Assembly (NCBI GenBank): GCA_021613535.1
Contig: CP075494.1
Span: forward strand, 14,260,001 to 14,324,000
Reading direction: 5' to 3'
DNA from: Adineta vaga
Lineage: Eukaryota > Rotifera
Length of the DNA stretch: 64,000 nucleotides
Position 1 is the stretch's first letter, and every line of letters starts with the position of its first letter. Below, in pieces: positions 18,456-32,000 of this stretch. A program made the translations under genes and the position numbers. The notes beneath the pieces are model-generated. The model ran no database searches, was not told the DNA's origin, and was given only the letters and a program-made list of their open reading frames with translations.

Positions 18456-21408
18456 AGTTTAAGTAAATATGCATGCTTCAAGTACTTAGCTAAATCAATA
18501 TAGAACGACAATCATCAACGAAAGTGAAGTATATAAAAACATTTCTTTTGAAAACTTATTAATAATCTTTAAAAAAAAACCTATCCTCTTCACTTTGTTG
18601 AAAGAATTCTATAGTGTTTGAGAACTTGATCTTTCGTACAAAAGAAAAGAAAAGTGTCCATAAAATGACTGACGTTAACAGAGCAGATGTTCCTTATTGT
18701 ATACTTGATAATAATAAAAAAAAAAGAATGAGAAAAGAAAACAACAAACAATGCTGTCATGTCAAAATATACAATTAGTTCGAACATATATGTGATAGTA
18801 GAGTTTCTTTTGCTAAGACGTAGGAAGTTGTTTCATTATTTGATGTTGAAAGACATTGTCTGTCGATTTTCGAACGATGATGTTGAAAGATTTTCTTCTC
18901 TCAAGAGAAATACATCCATTCAGATTATCATCAGGGTAAGACTAACTGTATATTATTTTGAATAACAAACTTTGTTATTACTTAGTACTTTATTGATAAA
19001 TTCATTTAAGAAACATGACCGCTTTTTTTTAGTCTAAGAAAGAAAAACAAAATATATATATAGATACTGCTTTTGTTTTTTGTATAAACCATATGTCATT
19101 ATAATATTCCTGATAGCGAAAGTTTAGTGCGAAATAAAATTTTTGATGAATCTTGTTCCGGCTTTTTTCTTCTCTAAAAACATCCTTTCCAAGTGTTCCT
19201 ACGCTCGTTTCACGACACGATTACAAACATAATAAGTGACTATTAGATACTGATGATTACATTTCTCTCACTATTCGACATCTTCCGCTCGGATACTATT
19301 AGAATAAGTACCAGCAAATCTTTCTGTTATTGAAAGTGCATTGATATATAAGAATTATCAAACATGCAAAGAAAATCAACGTCTTTATATCATAGATGCG
19401 CAGAAAATTGAAACGTTTGGTTAGTTTTCATGATACAATCCGAATAATAACGGTACGTTTATGAAAATAATTATTGGACATTTGTTTTCTAATTGTGAAT
19501 ACTTCAAATGCATATGAAATGAATTGTTTTGAGTAAATGCGTGAGATTTTATCAAAATATTCAATTAGTTTTTTATGTTTTTATTGAAACTATAATTAGG
19601 TGAATAAATAGACGTCATAGATAATAATAAAATACGTATAAATATGGCACAGACTTCGCATTACGTCAGTTGAAATTTAATGAGATTTTTTTTTCTATTT
19701 TCTAAATAATAGAAAAGAAAAATGAGACATTTTAGTATAATCATTTCTCATCGAGGAAGGGGTTTTGTTTTTTTTGTATTATTTTCTTGTAGAAATATTA
19801 TCATGAGAATTTTAACGTAAAATCAATTAAAGTTTGTGTATGGAAGAATAGATGTTCGATTTTCGAAAAACAAAATTTCATGTTTCGAGCAATAAGTTTG
19901 ATTATAAAAATAGGCCACACTCGCACTGGAATATTAGCATTGACAGCTAGACATTATCACTAGAGATATTTATCTCGGTAGAAACAAACTCCTTAGTTGC
20001 TTATTTAATCTTCACAAGAAAACGTTATATTTACTTATAATCTCTTGTCTTCTTCTTTCTCTAGGCAATCTAACACTTTGCTAGTTATGTGTTATCATTC
20101 TAACAGCAGCAGCAACTGCTGATGTTTTTCTCATCGAACTTCTTTGCTCTTCTCATTCTCTTGTATATGCACTCAATATAGTTCTTCATTTTTGTACTTT
20201 ATCAATGACTTAGAATAGGTAATAAGAGAGAAAAATTCTTTTGCAATTTAATTCTTTTTGATTGATTGTATTCATGTACGATTAATTTGTCTGTTGAAAG
20301 TAGATTTAATGAATTAGATTTTTTTTGATAAATGACTTTTTTTTTAATTTCATATAGAAAGGTGAAAAGCTCTTTGATTATTTTCATTGTACGATTGATT
20401 TAGGGTAATTGAAATGTAAATGAAATCACTTGTAAAACGATGGGAAAGGAAGGCATTCCGATCGATTCTTTAATCCCCTTATCTAATCACTGATCTGTTT
20501 GTTGTGTGTGCCTTTTTTTTCCCTAGAATGTTAGAAGTTCTCTTATTTCCTCGTCATCTGCATAATAGAAAAGCATCTAAATGTTTTCATACGAAGTCAC
20601 AAGAGACATTTCGTTTAATGAAAGGAAGGAAATAAATGTGATGTCTCGTTGTTTTTGTCATAAAGAACATTCCATGTATGAATTTTAGGTAGACTAATAT
20701 GCTTTATGAATAGAAATGATCATCTTTTTTACGTATAATTTTCTCCAGATAAAAAATATTTTCTTCATGAAAAATCGCGTCTTTTTTAAATATAGTTTTC
20801 ATCTACTATATATTTTTTGTTTCCCCTTTAGTAAATCGAATCAAATCATTCGCTAGATTTAATTCTTATCGTTTAAGACGATTAGAAGAATTCTTTTTTT
20901 TCTTTTTATTATTAACTGATTATGAAAAAAATGTAAACATCAGCATGTCGTATACTTTTTATGCAATATCAATGTTTTCTAATTGGACAAGTTGCATCTG
21001 CGCCAAAATGTGCTCATTAGCCGCATGTAAGAATAACAAAAGAAGTGAGAAAGAGATTATAAAGGACAACTATATGCATACACGCTACTGTCAATCATTT
21101 TTTTTTGAGAATAATTAAGTAAATGACAATTTGAGATGTTGTGACTTCTACGGGAGAACAGCGTTCTTTTTTGTGAGAAATCTCCTTTTTTGTATCAGCT
21201 TGCTTTATCTTCTCTCCAGTTCCTATACTAAAATGATTAGTTTTTTTTTCTTCTTGTAATTGTCTTGCAAAATATTCTATTGCGATTGCGAAGATAAAAA
21301 AAGAGAGAGAGAGAAAGAGAGAGTGGGAGGAAATAGAAATTCAAATAAAAAAATGTGCTTTATTTCTTTTCTTCTAGATGAATTGTTAAAAAGCAAAAGA
21401 CTTGGATT

Positions 21409-24100
21409 ATGTCGACGTTGACGAATATTGGTTTGATGATTTATTTTGCTTTAGTAGCCTTAATTGGTACATTGGGCAATGGAATTATTTTATTAGCTTA
21501 TGGAAATCGTTGGAATTCCTCTAAATCAACATCAGTCGTCTTTATACTTATACTTGCTTGTGTTGATCTTTGGACTTGTCTTGTTGTTGTACCCAGTATA
21601 GCAATAATGGAATATCGAGAATTTGAAGTTCCAACACCACTCTGTCGATTTTATTCGTTTTCAAAAATTCTTATTATTATTTCCTCATTAATTATGTCAT
21701 TTATAGCCTTAGATCGGTTTTTAAATATAGCCGTACCACACTATCGTTTACTTAATCCTCGTCGCGTGAAGGTAAGTCATTTAAATGTATAATTATCAAT
21801 GTGAAATAGGCAAAACTTAGAAATACGAAGATGATGTTAATTGTAGTTGAACTTCCGTTAAGTCCCGGCAATATTCATTAATATAGAAAACTGAGAAAAC
21901 AAATCTATTTGTGTCCTTCCTTTCCGTGTGTTTTGTTCATTCATTTATCATGAATTTTCATTAAGCTTATATTTCATAGTAAAATCATTCATGTTGTAAC
22001 TCTTTTGTCAGCTTTCGTGATAAGTCAATGATTTACTGATCAAATATCTTTTTTTTAATATCTAATAATAGTCGATGATTTAATTATTTAGTTAGGTACA
22101 AAGAGAGTACATTAGATAAAATATCAGTCAAAACTTTAGAATTATGGATATCAATCTTTTTTTGATCTTCTTATTAATCATTTCAGAAAAATAGATCCAA
22201 ATACAATTGATGTAGAAATCATTCGATTTTGTTTTTTTGCGATTAAATTTAAGTTCTATGTTCCTAGATACAATTCAATCATTAATACTTGACTGCATCA
22301 AGAATGTTTTCTCAAGAGATTATTTCGTCTGATAAGAATTCTCTAAAGAAAATCTTCTATTTTATCTCATTGCGTTGCAATATTTCCGCTTCAATTTTGA
22401 TTTGAGTTCGAATACAAATTCTTTCTCAATGATCTAATTATGAATCTTTACATAGTATGATGAGGTCATCGAATATGTTTGTGCAGAAGTCGTCAAACAG
22501 ATCAATATCTATTTATCCTATAGTAATCGATAGTGACACGAAAGTCAGTTTGACATTTATTAGATAAAGAGCAATTCTCAAATTTCGAAAATCTGACAAA
22601 ACTCGAGAGATTCTTTGTCATCATACATTGTTCCTATTCGAAAAAGCTTCATGTCAGTTTGCTAATCAATCAATTGAATAAATTAATTTTTGTTTTTCTA
22701 ATTCAAAGCTTTTATTAACTCTATTCATTCTTATTGGTATCGGTATGGGTTTATTAACTGCTCTTGCATTTTCATCTTCACCACAAGGTGAAATTTATCT
22801 TGCAAATTATACTGAAATCTTTTCGGACCATCCGCATCTTTTCAAAAATATATCTCGTGAACTTTCAATAACTTACGAACGACGAAATTCATCATCGTTT
22901 AATTTAACAAGTTTCATCTACGAACAATTAGGTATTTCTTCGAATGTTACACTTAAAAATCTTAATTTAACATATTTATCAACACAAGAATCATGTTTTG
23001 CTGATACAACAATTATATCTGAACCGATAAGAGAAATTCTTCGACATATATCAAATAAATTCTTCTTTATTTCAATTGGAATAGTTACAATATTATATAC
23101 AATAACATTTCTTTTAGCTTTACATCGACAAAATCCACGAATACGTGCATTAAAAAAGAGTTTAAATGTTTTGAATAAATTCGATGCATATCGATCAAAT
23201 TCAAATCATACAATGAATTGTCAACAACAAAAACTACGAGCAGATTCAATTCTTTCATCTTATTCACCACTGACTGCATCGATAAAAACGAAATCTTTAG
23301 GAACAAATGAAACTCCACAATATGAAATGGTAAGTGTCATAAGTAATGATGAAATTGATGAACAAAATCTTTCCAATAAACCAAAACTCGATCAACATAT
23401 CGATATATCCGATGATCTTCAAGTTTCATTAGAAAAATTTCCAAATATGAAACAAGTTTCCTTTCAAGTTACGCATAGTGATGAAACATTAACAACTAAT
23501 GATAAACAACAATTATCCAATTCATTCGATGCTGATTTAGATAAAAAATTGGATACATATTATAAATTTCCATGTCCATGTTCGACTACGCGACAATTAT
23601 TAATTAAATTTCATTTTGCTCAACCGACATTAGATATTAATCAATGGTTATGTTGTTGTTGTTGTTTAAAAAAAGCCTCATCTTCGTCAATAACAAATGA
23701 ACAACAATCGACAATAATCAATCCACTTGAAGATGAAACATCAACAATTCTATCACCTACTCTATCAAATTATCATCAATCTTCAGTATCAAATAGTGAA
23801 ATTTTAAAACGACAACTTCATCGACATCGTATTAAACAAATTCGTATGGCATCAACATTTCTAATCATTACTGTCTCTTTCGTTCTCTTCTATTTACCAT
23901 CAATATTAAATGCTGAACGATATATAAAAAGTCCGATTTGGATTTATTATTTATATTTATGTACACATGCATTGAATCCAATCATTTATTGTTTTATGAA
24001 TGTGAATTTACGTGTGTATATTATCTCAATGTTAAAATGTCAAACAAAACAAAGAAAACGAAAGATGACTTGTGGAGCAACATCATTTTTTGAACGTTAA
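21409..24100 (+). CDS. Rhodopsin-class G protein-coupled receptor
   Basis: Two exons (21409-21771 and 22709-24100) separated by a 937-base intron, long for this window, give 584 residues. Seven-helix landmarks are visible: GTLGNG in TM1, LACVDLW in TM2, the TM3 Cys in PLCRFYSF, DRF at the TM3 end in place of DRY, and NPIIY in TM7. The second extracellular loop carries several N-glycosylation motifs and a Cys (QESCFAD) to pair with TM3. TM6 reads FVLFYLPS, so the usual Trp of CWxP is replaced. The third cytoplasmic loop is huge, about 240 residues, Ser/Thr-rich and with a CCCCC run. The intron falls just after TM4 begins. Overall it looks like a peptide- or amine-type orphan; the ligand cannot be read. 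A 3' poly-A signal lies at 24169. Confidence 0.88.
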
Positions 24101-24168
24101 TATTAACTGAACTTTTTTTCTTGTTGTATATGTGATATTGTGCAGAATGTATACTTCTATAAATGAAA

Positions 24169-24174
24169 AATAAA
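24169..24174 (+). terminator. AATAAA poly-A signal, GPCR gene
   Basis: Canonical hexamer 69 bases after the GPCR stop codon. Confidence 0.6.
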
Positions 24175-24289
24175 TTTCAATCATTCATCAATCTAAATAG
24201 TATCAAATTAATATACATGAATCTCCGTTTACTTCGTACATATGTATACCTACCTGAATGTATCCATTTTTTAATCGAATCGAGCGTTT

Positions 24290-24316
24290 TTTCTTCTTCT
24301 TCTTCTTCTTCTTCTT
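24290..24316. repeat. TTC microsatellite
   Basis: About nine TTC units, non-coding, between the GPCR poly-A signal and the PKC gene. Confidence 0.8.
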
Positions 24317-24449
24317 TCTATTTATTTGTCATTGATCGAAAAAGTAAGAAAGAAAACGCTGAGTATATATACACACATACACACGTTTTTCTTTCTTAAC
24401 TTAACCCTGATTTCCGTCGAGCAATATTTGTACAAACGATTAAAGAAGA

Positions 24450-27313
24450 ATGAATTCAGCAAAATCTGCACATCCACATGATTCAAGTAATTGATCATTT
24501 AGTTTTTTAAGAAAACTTGTTTTTTGTTATAAAAAGAAATCTTTCGATAGCTATATCACAAAATATTCAAGCATTTTTACGTATCTATTTACTAAATTTT
24601 CAAGTTAATAATAAACAACCTGTTGAATTAAGTGAAATTAAAACTCAAGTTGAATTGAAAGAAAAACATCGATCACCACATGATCATTTAGAAAGTAAGA
24701 TTTAATGAATGACTAATCAGTTAGTATTCTTGTTGAATAATGTTTAGAACCAGCACGAATTAAATTTCCAATGTATAATGAAAAAGAACAATGTATACAA
24801 TTTGATGCGGGTTTATTGAATAAAATTAAACGACAAATCATTCTTCGAATACATTCTAATAATGTTATTTATACCTATGAATCGGATTTAGATATTCTAC
24901 GAAAATTAGCCGATGGACATCGACATCGAGTAGAATTATTCGATAGTTTTTCGTTACTTTTTTTTGTCTCGTCAATTTCGTTTCTTTTAGTTCTTTTTTA
25001 CACCAAAAGCTCAAGCTGAGATGATTATTAAATATAAAGGTACATTTTTTTTACATGAAATTTTATGCTAAATTAATAATGATTTTTTATTAGATCCATC
25101 GGGTCGTACAATTACTGATTTGTATGCTAATCGTGTTGATAGTCGATATGCCGAACGACGACAACAAGTTTATAAACATTTTGGCCATGAATTTGTTGCG
25201 AAAATCTTTAAATTACCCACATTTTGTGCTGTGTGTTCTGATTTTCTTTGGTAAATCGAATATAAGATTATTGAATGAAATTCTTTCGGTTTCTTTCGAA
25301 GGGGTTTTGCTTATCAAGGTTATAAATGTCAACGTTGTGATTGTGTTGTACATAAACATTGTTATAGTCGATTTGCATGTCCATGTAAAGGAAAAAAATA
25401 TGCTGAAGTAAGATTAAATTGATCTATTTCATTGGAATGAATGTTCAATGTTTAGTTGAATATTAATGCCGAACATCAATTTGAACAACAACCATTCTCT
25501 ATAAAACCATCCTTTTGTGATCATTGTGGAAGTTTTATACGACCTGGTCATGCTCATAAATGCTCATGTAGAAAATTTCAACTAAATATCGAAGCTATTC
25601 TTCTTGATTCTTATTTATTTAGATTGTATATTGACTGTTCATCGACGATGTATATCAAAAGTTGGAAATTATTGTGGATGTGAAGAAAATGTTTTAGCAT
25701 TGTACGATAAATGGAAAGAAACTGTATGTTTTCAATAGAAGAAAAACATTTGAGAGATGATTCGATGATTTGTTTTTAGCATGAATATGATCCAGACAAA
25801 TATCAATATAATGATATTTATGCAATTTATTCAAATCTTGATCAAACGGATCGACAAAAAGATGTAGAGAATGCTATTGAACGTTTATCAAAAGATTATC
25901 AACCAAATATAACAGCAGGATTTGATATAAGTCATTTTCGATTAATACGTTCATTAGGACAAGGAATGAATGGATCGGTAAGTATAGTTAGACAAGAAAC
26001 AAAACAAAGATTATTGAGAGAATCTTATCGATTTTTTTAGGTTTATCTTACTCAATATGGTCGAAATTATTATGCAATGAAAGTTCTGCGTAAAAATGCT
26101 GTTTTAGAAGGTCAAGATTTAGCATATGTAATGTTAGAACGAGATATTTTGATTCTAAGTCAATCGAATCCTTTTATTATTCAACTTATTTATGCATTTC
26201 AAAATGCTGAACGACTTTTTTTTATTATGGAAGTCGCAAAAGGTGGTAATTTCTATCGTCTTCTACTCAAACAATCTCCAAGACCATTTCGTTACGAACG
26301 TATCATATTTCATTCAGGTGAAATCGCATGTGCACTTCAATTTCTTCATTCAAAACGAATTGTAAGTTATATAACAAACATATCAATCAATTCTTCTTCT
26401 TCTTCTTCTCCTTCTTCTTTCTATTCAGGCTTATCGTGATCTTAAACCAGAAAATGTTCTTGTCTTTGAAGATGGTCATATTAAATTAGGTGATTTTGGT
26501 TTATGTAGAAAAGATATTGATCAATATCCAAAAGCAACAACATTCTGTGGTACACAAGAATATATTGCTTATGAAATTTATAAACATTGTGAATATGATG
26601 AAAATGTCGATTGGTGGTCATTAGGTGTTTTTATATATGAATTATTTACATTTGTTACACCATTTTATGATGAAGATGAATATCAAATTGAAGAAAATGT
26701 TCTTCATAAAGAAATCTTTTATCCAGAAACAATGCCAAAAGATGCCAAACGAATTATATCAGGCTTATTAGAACGTGATCCAAGAATTCGATTAGGAAAT
26801 CGACAATCTCCACATGGGTTACTAAATCAACAACCATTCTTTCGGTTAGTTTTTATTTCCACCTAACAACCGATCTTGTTATTTTTCTCTTTAGTCCACC
26901 ATATACATTGGAGAATATTGAAAAACAACGAATACCACCACCATGGGTTCCGAGTGTATGTATTTCACACATACACACAGACTGAATAGAAGAGAATCTT
27001 GTTAGGAAGACTTTCTATGCATGATTTCTTTTGTGTATATCATCTGAGTTGAAATGGTTTCATCTAAAGTAATGTTTGATGAAACCTTTTCTTGTTATTT
27101 AATTCTTCATTATCAGATAAGAGTTATTCTAACGATAGAAGATATCTTTTTTTCTTTATGATATTTTAGTCCTTGACCTCATTTGATCCAAATGGTGAAG
27201 AACCACAACTATCTGAAATTGAACAAAAAGATAAAGTTTTACTTTTATCAACACCAGCCGATGCATTTCGTGGCTTTTCTTATATTTGTACTAATACAAT
27301 AACAACATTTTAA
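24450..27313 (+). CDS. Novel-type protein kinase C (divergent)
   Basis: A multi-exon AGC kinase of about 700 residues. The N-terminal part (24537-25100) is weakly conserved and may be a worn C2-like region. C1A is complete (HEFVAKIF, CAVC, CQRC, HKHC). C1B follows (CDHC, CSYC, HRRC) but is shorter between its first and second Cys pairs. The kinase has GQGMNGSV, AMKVLRKN, YRDLKPEN, GDFGLC and FCGTQEYIA. The APE triplet is replaced: YIAYEIY stands where relatives have YIAPEIL. The C-tail has a hydrophobic motif FRGFSY. Order and C-tail suit the novel PKC epsilon/eta group, diacylglycerol-responsive signalling kinases. The first coding exon is uncertain: an ATG at 24450 opens a 37-base exon, but its phase does not join the next exon through a normal-sized intron. 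Stop TAA is at 27311-27313. Confidence 0.85.
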
Positions 27314-27397
27314 TATAAAAAATTTAAAAAAAAAGACAAATCTCATTTTACGTGTGTGCCTGTGTTTTTTTTGTGTATTGTTTATGAATACCGGTGA

Positions 27398-27403
27398 ATA
27401 AAA
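27398..27403 (+). terminator. AATAAA poly-A signal, PKC gene
   Basis: Canonical hexamer 85 bases after the PKC stop codon. Confidence 0.55.
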
Positions 27404-28869
27404 AGTGAACAATTAGTTTTTCAATGTAATCAATGAACTTTGAAACGAAGGAATTTTCACTCAGGTAAGTTTATGTTCTCTTTTGAAAGATCGAGTAAAT
27501 ATTTAGCAAGAAATATTAATCAAACAGGGTTTTTTCTTTCTTTCTTTCTTTCTCTTAGATAAATTTACTTTATTTTTGTTTATGTAAAATTTACTTCAGT
27601 AAGGTTTCAAATTCGTTGTTGAAGTTTTGTTTTTTTTTCTTGAAAAAGAAGAGAAGATTATTGATTCAATTATAAAAAATTAATATTGAGAATCTCGTGA
27701 TGATTTTATGATAATAGCAAAGATAATTTGTAGCTATTTAGAATTTATTAACATTCATTAGCAATGCAAGCAAGTCGTGGAACACGAATTCGGATTAACT
27801 ATCTCTCGGGGTTTTTTTTCTCAATTGCAGTCGATGTACTGTTTCTTACATTAGCCATACTAATTGATCTATTCTTGTCAGATAAAAAAGGTCGAATACG
27901 AACAACTAATCTCATCTGGTATCGATAATTTAATCATTTTCGCCTACATTCGTCACATATGTAGTGGTACTTCTAATCTTTCTCTCGAAGAAGCAGAATA
28001 TTTCCAGTCGAGATTGATATGGTAGACTTTTTAGGCATACATAAATATGTATAAACACGCTTTTGCTCTGATGTTGTTTCCGATTCCTCTGTAAGAAAAT
28101 GTCATGCTGATCTTGGAAAAAATACAGCAATTCAACTAATAATCAGACGATTGTCGGCACTATCGTCAATAATCAGAACAAAAAAGAAAAGATGAATAGA
28201 ACTATATGTGTATATATAGATCCGGTCGCAAGGACTAAGCCGAGTGAGACAATAAATTAGTCGATTAATACTATCTTCAATGTAAGAAACATGTGTATTC
28301 CGAAAGAAATCATTCGTTGAGTCTATTGGTTGTCGTTCTTTCTTTTTTTTTCTTCTTTCTGCTGACCGATGCTTTGGTATAAAGAATAGTCGCATATCTT
28401 GTGTCGTAATTCAGTTTCGAATGAAGAAGAGAACGTTGGAAGTTTGTTCACTAACATTCAACGATGGATTTAATACTTCTGCTTCATCTTTCTTTCTTTC
28501 TTTCTTTCTTCGAAATAGAGTGATATTTTTGTTGAAAAAAAACATGCACACACGCACATAGACACCACGACAGAATGAAAAAGAAGCCACACTGCGTTCT
28601 GACATACACACGCTCGCTTCTATGTTTTTTTAATATATGTTACTCGACTCGACTATTTTTTTTATTTATTGTTTCTCTATGTCTCTTTTTCTTTCTCTTT
28701 TTTTTCTTATTCTAGAAAATACAGACCAAACCAACCTTGTTACTAGCGTTGGCATGTAAAAAAAGCTCTTTCTCTTGTTCTTCGTTACTTACTCTCTTCT
28801 CTTTCTCTTTCTCTCTCTCTCATCGACTGTTCGTTTACTGCTGAAGTCGACAACAACATACAACACGCA

Positions 28870-28893
28870 CATATATATATATATATATATATA
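28870..28893. repeat. AT dinucleotide microsatellite
   Basis: About twelve AT units, roughly 150 bases upstream of the distal brat start codon. Confidence 0.85.
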
Positions 28894-29039
28894 ATGAAAG
28901 CGCGACGCACAGAGCAAAGAACATAATGGAACAACAACATCCATAACCAGACAAAATCAACAGCAGACTTGTTAAGTTTTCATTTTTTGAAAAAAAAAGA
29001 ATTTGGTACTTTTAACGCATCTTTGTCTAAGCAAATATT

Positions 29040-32000
29040 ATGATTCCATCTACATTGAAAACGATTTTTGTGGACGGAGATCTCGATGAGTCATCTGTTA
29101 TGGCTGATGTTCAACATCATTATCGTGATAAAGATCTTCTTTTAACCAATTATTATGATGATGTCGATGATGATATTCGTGAACAGGTAAGATAAAACAA
29201 AACAAAAACGAAATACTAAATTTATCAGTAATCTATTTACTTATCTGTCTAGTGTCTTCGTCAGTTTCTTTCTTTCTTTTTCTTTCGTCGCGTTCTTTTC
29301 TTTCATTTCCATTTATTTTTTTATTTTTGTCAATACATACCTGTTGTTATGCGTCGAGATGTTATGCAAAGCTCTTAACAAATGTTATCCACAGAATACA
29401 TACTGTTTTCGTGTTCTTTCAATGAAGTAGGCATGTTTTCATGTCTGATCAAATAATGTTGTTGTGCGACATATTTCGCCTTCAGAATTAATTGAAACGA
29501 AAACATAAGAGGAAATATTTCCTCCTATTTATATCATTTTTTTCTGATTGAATCTTATTAATAATAGAACTTTCACGGTCATCAAGTAGAACGAAGAATA
29601 AAAGAAGATTGAACAAATCGCTGGTAGTGTTAGCAAGTGCTTCATCAAGGTTAAATGAAAGATTTCATCGAAGAAATAAGAAAAGAAAACTACAGTATTT
29701 TGTTTCAAATCGGAAATATTCTTTGCAAAAAAAGAAAAACATCTCATTGCCACCGAGAAGACACAGCATCATTACTTGCTCTCTTCTCATCAGATTACGT
29801 TCTATCTATTTATGGAACAAATCTTAAAAAAAGTCACGCATATATAGAAACTCTCACTAGTTTCTTTATTTCTTATGCTTCTTTCATGATAACCTTAAGC
29901 TATAAATACGAATGCATCTTTATCATCATTTACCATGAAAATGAAGGAGTTCATTTGCGATGTTTAGCTTTTATCTTCAATTGATTAAAATTAACCATAA
30001 GATGAACATCCTCTACTACAATAGTTTAGTTTCTCTTTTTTTCACTTGATAAGTGTCCTCATTTTGTTAAGAGAACTTTTTGAAAGGAGGCGAGCAAGCG
30101 TAAGACGTATTTTACGATCTATTACTCTTACACCTCCTCATCTATTTCACCGTCGATGTCATACAAGCGTGAATTGATATATATATATACATTATTGAAT
30201 TAATATTCTTTTTCGTTCGAATATTTCTATTCATTGCTATTACTTGAGTTGTTTGTGTTCGATCAATATGTATATACATATATATCCTACTTAGTTACAT
30301 ATAAATATAACCTTGAAAATGAAAATGTCATTTGTTCATGCCTTTCTCTTGCTTCATTTCTTTTCTTCTCATTTTTGTTACCTCGAGCAAGTAATATGTG
30401 TGTGTGTGTGATCGATTAGCTTGATTTGAGCTGCCGATTTCACACAATATATCGAATAATTGGAATAATAATAATAGAAAAAAGAAAGAAATACCGGAAA
30501 TAGCCAATAAGTAGTAATGTATTTGCTGTCAAAGAAGAAATGAGAAAATTTGCATTCTGTATTAATCAAAAAGATACGAGTAATGATTAAATCTGTGCAT
30601 ATATTACTATTACAAAAGCATCTGCGTGCGTATGTTCAATTTGTTCGATGCAGATGTGCATGATTTCTTTTTTCTTTTTCTTTTTTATTCCTCTCATCAT
30701 TAAAAATGTTCGAACGGAAATCATTAGTTATTGCTTTCGGGGAGCGAGAGAGAAAACTCGAAGACAAGATACGATCAACAGGTTCAACCGTCTCGTGACA
30801 ATGATCAATGTTGACGGACTCACATAATTCAAACATATGTACATGTATATGAGTAGTAATGAAGGAAAGAGAAGAAAAAAAAAGAAAGAAATGGAGACAC
30901 CTTGACAATCAGTGTATGTGTGGAGAGCACTATTGACGAGAAGAAAAAAAGAGAAGAGAGAGAGAGAGGGAGAGAGAAGAATAAAAAAGGAAAAAAGAAA
31001 GAAGAGAAGCATAGGGCAACTTTGACAAATCATTAGCCAGTCAGGCGCTTTACTTATGTGACATGCTGACAGGAATAGAGTCCGTTTGTCACTATTAACA
31101 ATCGCGCAACAACTGTAACAATAAATAGCGCAATGTTTGATTCGGATAATGATTTATGGGTAAGGAAATTGTATTGACTTAAAAAGAAGACTAAGTAGAT
31201 TTTACTTATCAAGAATCGAAATCAGTTTTTTGTGTTCGCTTTCTGAAAAAAAAATCGATGATTAGGTGACTTTTTTTAAAATAAATCAAAAAGAAAAAAA
31301 TGTATAAAATAGTATTACTAAGGAAGGCATTGGTTACCAGTCACCTGTGTATATATACATATATATATATATAAATGATGACCTTTAACCTCGAATAATT
31401 GAGTGCTCTTGAATTTAATTGAAAAAAAAGGACATCCATAGTTTATTTAACATTGAATATTTAATTAGAATTCGCCATTCTTTGGATTGTTTCCACCAAC
31501 ATCAGATGGCTTATCAAATACATTACTTTCGGCATGTCTTAGTCATGATAGTTCAGGTTCAAGTTCAAATGGTTCATCAGCTGCATTTTCATTTACAGAT
31601 TCAGCTTATGCTTCATCACAATCACCACCACCATTATCATCATCATCATCACAATCCCAACATTCAAATAATCCAACCAGTCAATCCATATCAATCATGC
31701 GTGGTTTTCAAGCACAACAACAAGGCCAACAAAATCAACAACAACAACAACAACAACAGCATAAACAACCCATAAAATCAACTCATTCGACATTAATTGC
31801 TGGTCTAACAACATCAACACCAAGTTCAAGTTTATCAAGTGTTCATTCAACAACCGATAATCCCTGTTGTTCATCATCACCATTCTTTCATAAAGAACAA
31901 CATCAAGAAGATCATTATAATTATTGGAATTGTCCTCATTGTCAAGAAGCATATAAACAAACTCGACCACAAGTTCTTCCATGCTTTCATTCATTATGTG

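Larger units (their letters stand above)
17950..21408. other. Long intergenic region between pecanex and the GPCR gene
   Basis: About 3.4 kb with no supported gene on either strand; all frames are short. It holds the pecanex poly-A signal near its left end, a trinucleotide repeat at 18419-18455, several poly-T and poly-A runs, and a GA-rich tract at about 21300-21330 just upstream of the GPCR start that may belong to its promoter. Confidence 0.6.
24101..24449. other. Spacer between the GPCR and PKC genes
   Basis: About 350 bases holding the GPCR poly-A signal, a TTC repeat at 24290-24316 and a short CA-rich tract. No supported gene. Confidence 0.6.
27314..29039. other. Intergenic region between PKC and brat
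   Basis: About 1.7 kb with no supported coding frame. It holds the PKC poly-A signal at 27398, TTTC repeats near 27537 and 28493, an AT repeat at 28870-28893 and pyrimidine-rich tracts near 28680-28830 that probably belong to the distal brat promoter and 5' UTR. Confidence 0.6.

Noticed and set aside
29609-29984. Two overlapping plus-strand frames in the brat first intron
   Set aside because: No protein motif; lysine- and Ile-rich readings of AT-rich intron.
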